Of a DNA stretch of 5,415 nt, positions 1 to 4,784 are shown in pieces. The notes beneath the pieces were generated by a model. It had not been told where the DNA came from, did no database searches, and saw only the letters and a program-made list of their open reading frames with translations. Made by a program: the position numbers and the translations under genes. Source of the stretch: Fidelibacterota bacterium (lineage in GTDB: Bacteria > Fidelibacterota > UBA2242); contig QNCV01000193.1 of NCBI GenBank assembly GCA_003645845.1, forward strand, positions 1-5,415. Reading direction: 5' to 3'. The first letter of the stretch is position 1. Each line of letters begins with the position of its first letter.

Positions 1-91
1 AATAAATGACTTTCCATGGTAAGGTAGACAAAGAAATACTAAAAAACATTAAAAACTTTTGACACTACTAGAAATAATGAAAGGCAAAGAT

Positions 92-325
92 ATGAAAGAT
101 ATGAAAGAAAAAGTCCAAAAGGTTCTTGAAGCGGTTCGTCCCTTTTTACAGGCTGACGGCGGAGATGTGGAACTAGTAGAGGTAGCCGACGACGGCATTG
201 TGAAAGTCCGTTTAACCGGCGCCTGTGGTGGTTGTCCGATGAGCACATATACACTTAAAATGGGTATAGAGAGTAAATTGAAAAAAGAAATTCCGGAAGT
301 CAAAGCAGTTGAACAGGTTTTTTAA
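92..325 (+). CDS. NifU C-terminal domain (Nfu-type) Fe-S cluster scaffold/carrier protein
   Basis: This 77-residue protein is a stand-alone Nfu domain. Such proteins hold a transient [4Fe-4S] cluster, usually between two subunits, and hand it to apo-enzymes in the cytoplasm. Visible signs are the N-terminal helix with VRPFLQADGGDVELVEV (residues 15-31), the GACGGCPMS motif with the cluster cysteines C45 and C48, and a C-terminal helix ending in the typical IPEVKAVEQVF. The length fits the minimal single-domain form; there is no IscU-like or A-type N-terminal domain. Start: the frame is open from a TTG at 59, with ATGs at 77, 92 and 101. I chose 92 because AAGG at 81-84 lies 7 bases upstream and conserved sequence begins just after it; 77 has no visible ribosome site. 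The rubredoxin and diiron protein genes downstream suggest a role in making or repairing iron-sulfur enzymes under oxidative stress (inference). The family call is firm; the exact start is not. Confidence 0.93.
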   Translation: MKDMKEKVQKVLEAVRPFLQADGGDVELVEVADDGIVKVRLTGACGGCPMSTYTLKMGIESKLKKEIPEVKAVEQVF

Positions 326-354
326 ATTATCGGTTGGTTTATCAAGGCGATTTC

Positions 355-366
355 GATAACGTTATC
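355..366. promoter_or_regulatory. 12-bp perfect palindrome upstream of the rubredoxin gene, possible operator
   Basis: GATAACGTTATC is perfectly self-complementary. It lies in the 95-base gap between the Nfu stop and the rubredoxin start, 54 bases before that start. A further TTATCG at 327-332 pairs with CGATAA at 354-359, so TTATC-type half-sites recur here. No clear -35/-10 pair can be placed next to it. It could bind a dimeric regulator, but a palindrome this short also occurs by chance about once per 4 kb, so the assignment is tentative. Confidence 0.3.
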
Positions 367-407
367 ACACTGAGATATGTCCAATCACCAAAATCAATTA
401 TCAATCG

Positions 408-414
408 AAGGAGG
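408..414 (+). promoter_or_regulatory. Strong Shine-Dalgarno site setting the rubredoxin start
   Basis: AAGGAGG lies 6 bases before the ATG at 421. It decides the start: the reading frame stays open upstream to a TTG at 334, but those extra 29 codons give no rubredoxin-like sequence and have no ribosome site. Such a strong site is also a taxonomic hint, since typical Bacteroidota rarely use one. Confidence 0.85.
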
Positions 415-420
415 CAAGTA

Positions 421-579
421 ATGGACAAATATGTATGTTCCGTTTGCGGATATGTTTACGATCCGGAAGAGGGCGATCCGGATAACGGAGTTGAACCAGG
501 CACAGATTTCAATGATATTCCCGAAGACTGGGTTTGTCCGGTCTGCGGAGTCGGTAAAGACGAATTCGAAAAGGAATAA
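421..579 (+). CDS. Rubredoxin
   Basis: A 52-residue classical rubredoxin, a small cytoplasmic one-electron carrier with a single iron held by four cysteines. Both CxxC knuckles are present, CSVCG (C6, C9) and CPVCG (C39, C42). The aromatic core residues of the family are also there: Y4, Y11, Y13, F30 and W37. The stretch YDPEEGDPDNGVEPGTDF and the tail GKDEFEKE are typical, and the length is the family norm. The gene has a strong ribosome site and is followed 53 bases later by a single-domain rubrerythrin-like protein with another strong site. Rubredoxins commonly deliver electrons from NAD(P)H:rubredoxin reductase to rubrerythrin, superoxide reductase or flavo-diiron proteins, so the neighbour is the natural electron acceptor (inference). 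No odd features; the call is essentially certain. Confidence 0.98.
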   Translation: MDKYVCSVCGYVYDPEEGDPDNGVEPGTDFNDIPEDWVCPVCGVGKDEFEKE

Positions 580-585
580 TATTCC
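573..585. repeat. 13-bp palindrome across the rubredoxin stop codon
   Basis: GGAATA-A-TATTCC is a perfect 6-bp inverted repeat around one central base, and it contains the rubredoxin TAA (577-579). It lies at the head of the 53-base gap before the diiron protein gene. With a one-base centre it cannot fold into an RNA hairpin, so if it is real it is a DNA-binding site. A similar form, GGAAAT-A-ATTTCC, occurs at 2542-2554. Chance is a fair alternative. Confidence 0.2.
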
Positions 586-632
586 GACTTTCTTATAATC
601 AGGTCCTAATCCAACTCAAGAAGGAGATCATC

Positions 633-1106
633 ATGTCCCTTTTTTCAGCAAAAGATATCTTTAAATTTGCAGTTAATATTGAGGTAAATGGCGAGTATTT
701 TTACCGGGAAACTGCAAAGTCACTTTCCAACCCAAAAGTAAAAGATCTATTCACTTTACTCGCAGATGAAGAGGTAAAACACAAAGCCACTTTCGAAAAA
801 TTGGCCGAGCGGCTCGGTAATATCGAATTGCCGGAACTCAGTAATGAAGACTATCGCGCTTACCTGGAAGCCTACACTGAGAACCTTATATTCTCCGATA
901 ATGAGATAAAAAGTAAAATCGCCACCATCAACAGTGAGAAAGTTGCACTGATCTTTGCCATCGACAAAGAGCTGGACACGGTTCATTATTACAAGGAGAT
1001 TAAAAGCCTTATCCCCGAAAGCGAATACGGGCTGGTAGATAAAATTATCGAAGAAGAACGCCGCCATGTCATCAAACTGGCCGAAATGAAACAACAGATC
1101 GTATAA
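633..1106 (+). CDS. Ferritin-like diiron protein, rubrerythrin type without rubredoxin domain
   Basis: A 157-residue four-helix-bundle protein of the rubrerythrin/ferritin-like superfamily. Diiron ligand motifs appear in the right order: E17 in IEVNGEYFY on helix 1 (E21 is nearby), EEVKH with E47 and H50 on helix 2, E113 in AIDKELDTVHYY on helix 3, and EEERRH with E142 and H145 on helix 4. The C-terminal CxxC rubredoxin domain of classical rubrerythrin is missing; the protein ends shortly after helix 4, which is normal for the short 'erythrin-only' class. Known members reduce hydrogen peroxide or handle iron in the cytoplasm of anaerobes. The rubredoxin gene just upstream could supply the missing electron-transfer part. 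AAGGAG at 621-626, 6 bases before the ATG, supports the start. Peroxidase versus iron-storage function cannot be decided from sequence; the fold is well supported. Confidence 0.92.
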   Translation: MSLFSAKDIFKFAVNIEVNGEYFYRETAKSLSNPKVKDLFTLLADEEVKHKATFEKLAERLGNIELPELSNEDYRAYLEAYTENLIFSDNEIKSKIATINSEKVALIFAIDKELDTVHYYKEIKSLIPESEYGLVDKIIEEERRHVIKLAEMKQQIV

Positions 1107-1136
1107 CGTTCTTCATTCACTCCTATTTTAATGTCT

Positions 1137-1167
1137 TTGGCATGTTTCTGAAGACTATCCATACAAT
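1137..1167 (+). promoter_or_regulatory. Possible promoter of the M48 peptidase gene with a very short leader
   Basis: TTGGCA (1137-1142) and TACAAT (1162-1167) each match the sigma-70 consensus in five of six positions, with a long 19-base spacer. Transcription would begin near 1174, only about 10 bases before the ATG at 1184, which fits the absence of any Shine-Dalgarno sequence there. A weak stem also overlaps the -35 (GTCTT 1133-1137 with AAGAC 1151-1155). This is a consensus match only. Confidence 0.3.
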
Positions 1168-1183
1168 TCATTACTAAAATTCA

Positions 1184-2308
1184 ATGAGTGACAACCAATT
1201 AACATCCATAAAAACGAACACCGGTAAGCGGTATCAGCGCCTGAGGTTGCTCCTTTCTATCACAGAATTTATTCTTGGATTGGCGATTCTTTCCGCATTT
1301 CTTGGGTTTGGATTATCCCAAAAATTGGAAGGGTTGATTCGATTATCTTTCCGGAATGATTATCTCGTCCTGATCCTGTTTGTCACTTCATTAGGTCTTT
1401 TTGAAGGTATTTTGCTGTTTCCATTGAGTCTTCATTCCGGCTTTATCATTGAACATCGGTATAATCTCAGTGACCAACGATTATCATCCTGGTTCCGGGA
1501 ACAGTTGAAGGCCGTTCTTGTATCCTATCCCATCATACTTGTATTAATTACCATTTTTTATACCCTTCTTTGCCGTTATCCGCTTACCTGGTGGATATGG
1601 ATGGGAACCGCCATGGTGCTTTTCTCAATTATCATTGCCCGGCTGGCTCCAATACTACTGTTTCCGATTTTTTATAAATTTGTTCCTTTGGAAGATAAAT
1701 CTTTGACGGAAAAAGTCTCCAATCTGTGCAAACAGGTTGGCTTGAATCTGAAGGGCGTTTACCAGTTCAATCTCAGCAAGACCACCCGCAAGGCTAATGC
1801 GGCTTTTACCGGGATCGGCAAATCAAAACGGGTCATTTTGGGGGATACTCTTTTGAATAACATGGAAACTGATGAGATACTGGCGGTCCTTGCCCATGAA
1901 TTAGGTCATTATAAATTGAAACATATCTGGAAAGGTATGGCCCTGGGTACAGGAATTACCTTTCTCGGATTATATCTCACCGCCCGGATATACAACTCTT
2001 CTCTCGCTTTGTTCGATTTCCATCACCCCGATCAGATCGCCGCATTACCTCTCATCGGGATTTTATTAACCCTCTACCAGTTTATTACGGCGCCGATTCA
2101 GAATGCTTATTCTCGCAGCAATGAACGCGCTGCCGACGATTTTGCCGTCCGGCTTATCGGTAACCCGGAACCGCTAATTTCCGGGCTGAACAAACTTGCA
2201 GATCAGAATCTTGCCGACCGCCAACCTCATCCAATCGTGGAATTCCTTTTCTACAGTCATCCGTCAATTGCAAAAAGGATCGCACGGTTATATCGGTCCT
2301 CATCCTGA
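1184..2308 (+). CDS. M48 family membrane zinc metallopeptidase (Ste24/CAAX protease type)
   Basis: A 374-residue integral membrane peptidase. The zinc site is complete: HELGH at 238-242 supplies two histidines and the catalytic glutamate, and E314 in NERAADDFA is the third zinc ligand. Other Ste24 signatures are NLSKTTRKANAAFTG (196-210), RVILGDTLL (216-224) and the C-terminal YSHPSIAKRI (357-366). Hydrophobic segments near residues 22-43, 58-80, 108-130, 133-162, 250-270 and 285-305 match the multi-helix Ste24 layout; the length is slightly below the roughly 400-430 of many Ste24 relatives. Eukaryotic Ste24 trims prenylated CAAX proteins. Bacterial members are thought to act in membrane-protein quality control, and the substrate here is unknown. 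The ATG at 1184 has no ribosome site, but no better start exists before the first membrane helix. The 77-base gap from the diiron gene and a possible own promoter suggest a separate unit. Confidence 0.93.
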   Translation: MSDNQLTSIKTNTGKRYQRLRLLLSITEFILGLAILSAFLGFGLSQKLEGLIRLSFRNDYLVLILFVTSLGLFEGILLFPLSLHSGFIIEHRYNLSDQRLSSWFREQLKAVLVSYPIILVLITIFYTLLCRYPLTWWIWMGTAMVLFSIIIARLAPILLFPIFYKFVPLEDKSLTEKVSNLCKQVGLNLKGVYQFNLSKTTRKANAAFTGIGKSKRVILGDTLLNNMETDEILAVLAHELGHYKLKHIWKGMALGTGITFLGLYLTARIYNSSLALFDFHHPDQIAALPLIGILLTLYQFITAPIQNAYSRSNERAADDFAVRLIGNPEPLISGLNKLADQNLADRQPHPIVEFLFYSHPSIAKRIARLYRSSS

Positions 2309-2401
2309 CATGCTTATTCTCAGCTAAAATAAAATATCATACATTTTCATATACTAACTCGGTATAGCCGATAATTTAATTTACAATTGGGAATAAGCAT
2401 G
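2309..2401. repeat. Inverted repeat enclosing 93 bp right after the peptidase stop codon
   Basis: CATGCTTATTC (2309-2319) is exactly complementary to GAATAAGCATG (2391-2401). In RNA the pairing extends inward to 15 pairs (2309-2323 with 2387-2401), including two G-U pairs. The left arm starts at the first base after the M48 TGA. The 63-base interior is A+T-rich and holds a small stem (TCGG 2359-2362 with CCGA 2368-2371) or a competing one (TATAC 2350-2354 with GTATA 2362-2366). No T-run follows, so a simple intrinsic terminator is unlikely. The pairing is certain; its role is not. Confidence 0.55.
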
Positions 2402-2473
2402 AAGGTTGTTTCTGGGTATTTTCGACTAAATTGTCACAAGTCATTCGGATTGTAGATACAGAAAGAAAACCTT
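2402..2473. repeat. Second, imperfect inverted repeat abutting the first
   Basis: This stem begins on the base after the previous one ends. Pairs: AAGGTT 2402-2407 with AACCTT 2468-2473, TTTCTG 2409-2414 with CAGAAA 2459-2464, and 2417-2421 with 2454-2458 (one G-U pair), separated by small bulges. That makes about 17 pairs in 72 bases. The loop region contains TTGTCACAA (2431-2439), itself nearly palindromic. The A+T-rich stretch 2472-2481 that follows lacks a true U-tract. An RNA structure is plausible but unproven. Confidence 0.35.
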
Positions 2474-2541
2474 AAAATTTTATAGCAACCCCGACGCACT
2501 CAGGTGACAGTTTGATTATCCTTCCCGTATTATGGATATTT

Positions 2542-2554
2542 GGAAATAATTTCC
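2542..2554. repeat. 13-bp palindrome GGAAATAATTTCC
   Basis: A perfect 6-bp inverted repeat around a central A. It has the same layout as the palindrome at 573-585 (GGAATA-A-TATTCC) but a different inner sequence, so a shared regulator is only a possibility. It lies 20 bases before the large hairpin at 2574-2675. Confidence 0.2.
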
Positions 2555-2573
2555 GGTCCGATTGGGGCAGATT

Positions 2574-2675
2574 CCTGATGTTGTCTTTTCCCGGACTTGG
2601 TGTTGTAATCCAGATTATTAAATGGAACTTTCGACGCAAAAGTCCGGACGGTGTTCGAGGGGATAAGACATCAGG
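2574..2675. repeat. Large imperfect hairpin in the gap, possible structured RNA or repeat element
   Basis: CCTGATGT (2574-2581) pairs perfectly with ACATCAGG (2668-2675). After a 3-base bulge, CTT (2585-2587) pairs with AAG (2665-2667). Past one mismatch, TCCC (2589-2592) pairs with GGGA (2660-2663). GGACTT (2593-2598) then pairs with AAGTCC (2640-2645). That gives about 21 pairs with a bulge on the right arm and a loop of about 41 bases. The two innermost stems can also join as CCGGACTT/AAGTCCGG. This part is more G+C-rich than its surroundings. The multi-step arms suggest a hairpin kept through evolution or a folded-back repeat; neither strand shows a terminator tail. Confidence 0.4.
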
Positions 2676-2728
2676 GTTTCTCAAACTCTTCCTTTCGTAG
2701 GGTAACCCCGTGGAATTTCTTCGATTAA

Positions 2729-2744
2729 TAACAATAAATTGTTA
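2729..2744. repeat. Small A+T-rich inverted repeat upstream of the M61 promoter
   Basis: TAACAA-TAAA-TTGTTA is a perfect 6-bp stem with a 4-base loop, ending 15 bases before the TTGACA at 2759. It could be an upstream regulator site, but A+T-rich stems of this size are common by chance. Confidence 0.2.
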
Positions 2745-2758
2745 AAATTGCATAGAAA

Positions 2759-2787
2759 TTGACATTTTCGAGACACGAAAGCAAAAT
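2759..2787 (+). promoter_or_regulatory. Probable sigma-70-type promoter of the M61 peptidase operon with spacer inverted repeat
   Basis: A perfect TTGACA (-35, 2759-2764) is followed at 17 bases by CAAAAT (2782-2787), matching four of six -10 positions. Transcription would start near 2794, giving a leader of about 50 bases. Inside the spacer lies TTTCG-AGACA-CGAAA (2766-2780), a 5-bp inverted repeat placed where a repressor would block polymerase. The -35 is good, the -10 weak. Confidence 0.4.
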
Positions 2788-2844
2788 ACAAATTATTTAT
2801 CATGATTTTACCTCCAAATTAAAAATGACAGGAAAGATATTGAT

Positions 2845-4773
2845 ATGACTGAGCACAAATTCAGAAGAACTCACCGGTTTCCCATCATAAACATCATTAT
2901 TTCTCTTTCACTTACGATAATATCCTTCTCTCAAACAAATCCCCGATACAACTATTCCGTTGATCTGACTAATGTTCGCCATGATCGGATCAATGTCATT
3001 CTCGACTGCCGGGATTTCGGTCAGGATCAGTTAATCTATCACTTTCCTAAAGTCGTTCCGGGAACCTATACCAAATCCGATTTTGGCCGTTTTATTCATA
3101 AATTTCAGGCATTTGATCAAAATGGAAATGAACTCCGATGTAAAAAAGAGGGAAAGAATAGTTTTATTATTTCAAATGCTTCCGATATACAGACCATCAG
3201 CTACTGGGTCAGTGACACCTGGGATATGTTTTTCGGGCATATCCGGATTCTGCCGATGGAAGGAACAAATATTGACGATGGCCGGAATTTTGTTATCAAC
3301 ACATTTGCCGTATTCGGTTACTTTGACAAACATGTCCAGAACCCGGCAACAATAAATTTTACCATTCCCGAAGGTTTTTATGGTGTGTCGGCTCTGCACC
3401 AAACGCCAATAAATGATCGGAAAGTTCGCTTCAACGCCGAGGATTATCATCATCTGGCCGATTGCCCGATCATGTTTTCATCGCCGGACACCGTAAATTT
3501 CAAAATTCGCAACATGGAAGTTACTATCGGAACATATAATGAAATTCCGAACACACCCTTCTCATCGAAAGTGTACGAGGATATCTATCCCTCAGTTAAA
3601 GCCATCGGCGCTTTTCTCGATACTTTACCGGCCGATAACTATGCTTTCATCTATTATTTGACCGACGCACGTAAATTAGGAGAGATACTTAATGCAAAAT
3701 ACTTCAAAGTGCCCCGTGCCATCGGATTTCTGTTGACCCACCGGATTCCCGTGGGAGGAGCACTCGAACACAACAACTCAACCTTCAGTTATTCTTTTGA
3801 TGTCGGTGAAGGATATGAGGACCTGACAATGGATATCGTTTCTGATATATCAGTTCACGAATTTCTTCATATTATTACCCCACTGAACCTGCACAGTCAG
3901 TATATTGATAATTTCAACTATATCGAACCGAAAATGTCCAAACATCTCTGGCTTTATGAAGGGTGTACGGAATACTTTGCCAAACTGGTAACCGTCAAAG
4001 AAGATCTGATTACCCCGAAAGAATTTCTGATAAAAAAGATGCGCCGCAAACTGATTCGCGGAGAAAAATTTCCCAATGAAAAGATGTCATTTACCGAAAT
4101 GAGCGCCAATGTTCTGAAACTAAAATACAAACGTCATTATAACCAGGTATATCAGCGGGGCGCTGTGCTGGCCATGTTGCTGGATATCGAAATTATTCGT
4201 CTGACCGAAGGACAGAAAACGTTGCTTGACGTTATTAATGAACTACTGACAAAATACGACAAGGATCACCCTTTTGACGAAGACAGCTTTATCGATGAAT
4301 TCGTCAGTCTGGTACATCCCGATTTAAAAATATTTTTTGATAAATATATCGAAGGGCGTGAAGACATCCCATACCAGGAGATTCTGAACACGGTTGGCGT
4401 TGATTATCATAAATCCATTGAAGAAAACCGCCCGATTTACCCAATTCGTGAAAATGATATTAAATATCGCCGCCGGAATATGAACAGAACTGTAGAAATA
4501 ACCCGGGTAAAGAAAGATGACTTTGTCGGTTTCCAAAAAGGAGATATTGTCAAATACGATATTTTCTACAATTACTTCCTTGATGAAAACGGAAATTATC
4601 TTCCCGAGGATTCAACCATCGCAATACCGGTCACTAGAAATGGGAAAGAAATTAAGTTACCAGTAACAATCAAATACGCTCAGAAAACCACCGAAAACAA
4701 GATCAATATTATGCCTGAGATGACAGCAGAACAACGAAAATATTTCAATATTTGGTTGGGAATTAACGAATAG
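2845..4773 (+). CDS. Secreted M61 family zinc aminopeptidase-like protease with PDZ-like C-terminus
   Basis: A 642-residue protein of the M61 (glycyl aminopeptidase) family. The N-terminus is a signal peptide: basic KFRRTHR, then a hydrophobic run at residues 12-29 ending in SFSQ. Export to the periplasm or beyond is expected, and no lipobox cysteine is seen. The M61 N-terminal domain (about 35-215) shows YHFPKVVPGTYTKSDFGRF (65-83). The catalytic domain carries GALEHNNSTFSY (305-316), the zinc motif HEFLH (338-342) and WLYEG (369-373) with E372 as third ligand, so it should be active. Residues 556-612 (VGFQKGDIV and PVTRNGKEIKLPVTI) form a degenerate PDZ-like region that probably engages peptide ends. 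Known M61 enzymes release N-terminal glycine or alanine; the substrate here is unknown. The ATG at 2845 has AGGA 11 bases upstream, a distant and weak ribosome site, but is the only start that keeps the signal peptide. Confidence 0.93.
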   Translation: MTEHKFRRTHRFPIINIIISLSLTIISFSQTNPRYNYSVDLTNVRHDRINVILDCRDFGQDQLIYHFPKVVPGTYTKSDFGRFIHKFQAFDQNGNELRCKKEGKNSFIISNASDIQTISYWVSDTWDMFFGHIRILPMEGTNIDDGRNFVINTFAVFGYFDKHVQNPATINFTIPEGFYGVSALHQTPINDRKVRFNAEDYHHLADCPIMFSSPDTVNFKIRNMEVTIGTYNEIPNTPFSSKVYEDIYPSVKAIGAFLDTLPADNYAFIYYLTDARKLGEILNAKYFKVPRAIGFLLTHRIPVGGALEHNNSTFSYSFDVGEGYEDLTMDIVSDISVHEFLHIITPLNLHSQYIDNFNYIEPKMSKHLWLYEGCTEYFAKLVTVKEDLITPKEFLIKKMRRKLIRGEKFPNEKMSFTEMSANVLKLKYKRHYNQVYQRGAVLAMLLDIEIIRLTEGQKTLLDVINELLTKYDKDHPFDEDSFIDEFVSLVHPDLKIFFDKYIEGREDIPYQEILNTVGVDYHKSIEENRPIYPIRENDIKYRRRNMNRTVEITRVKKDDFVGFQKGDIVKYDIFYNYFLDENGNYLPEDSTIAIPVTRNGKEIKLPVTIKYAQKTTENKINIMPEMTAEQRKYFNIWLGINE

Positions 4774-4784
4774 AGAGAATAATT

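Larger units (their letters stand above)
2309..2844. other. 536-base non-coding gap rich in inverted repeats
   Basis: No convincing gene lies here. The only long open frames (2512-2700 on + and 2472-2684 on -) overlap on opposite strands. Both begin with TTG, lack ribosome sites, and give sequences I do not recognise as any family. The gap does contain several inverted repeats, listed separately: 2309-2401, 2402-2473, 2542-2554, 2574-2675 and 2729-2744. It ends in the probable promoter of the M61 gene. No tRNA-like cloverleaf, riboswitch consensus I know, or U-tract terminator was seen. It could hold a structured RNA, a small non-autonomous mobile repeat, or decayed sequence. Confidence 0.7.

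Noticed and set aside
1..22. Tail of an upstream gene at the left edge
   Set aside because: All three forward frames stop by position 22 (TGA at 7, TAA at 3 and 20). At most seven codons could be present, too few to support a gene.
59..64. Perfect TTGACA near the left edge as a promoter for the Nfu gene
   Set aside because: No -10-like hexamer lies 16-18 bases downstream, and that position would fall around or beyond the chosen start region. A TAGACA at 25-30 is also without a good -10 partner.
334..420. N-terminal extension of rubredoxin by 29 codons from a TTG
   Set aside because: A strong Shine-Dalgarno site immediately precedes the ATG at 421, and the protein from there is a complete normal-length rubredoxin.
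594..599. Perfect TATAAT upstream of the diiron protein gene
   Set aside because: No TTGACA-like element lies 16-18 bases upstream (AAGGAA region instead). It may be a weak promoter, but co-transcription with rubredoxin is simpler.
2309..2401. Intrinsic terminator for the M48 gene
   Set aside because: The loop is 63 bases long and no U-tract follows the second arm, so it lacks the usual terminator form.
2472..2684. Open frame of 70 codons on the - strand inside the gap
   Set aside because: TTG start without ribosome site, overlapped by the opposite frame, and no recognisable domain. The hairpin structure explains the sequence as well.
2512..2700. Open frame of 62 codons on the + strand inside the gap
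   Set aside because: It starts with TTG, has no ribosome site, overlaps an open frame on the other strand and lies across the large hairpin. The peptide resembles no family I know.
2487..2710. 7-bp direct repeat AACCCCG (2487-2493 and 2704-2710) as a target-site duplication
   Set aside because: The enclosed 210 bases have no matching terminal inverted repeats and no transposase, and a 7-base match at this distance can arise by chance.
3083..3453. Overlapping open frames inside the M61 gene on both strands
   Set aside because: They are shadows of a strongly supported coding frame with intact family motifs.
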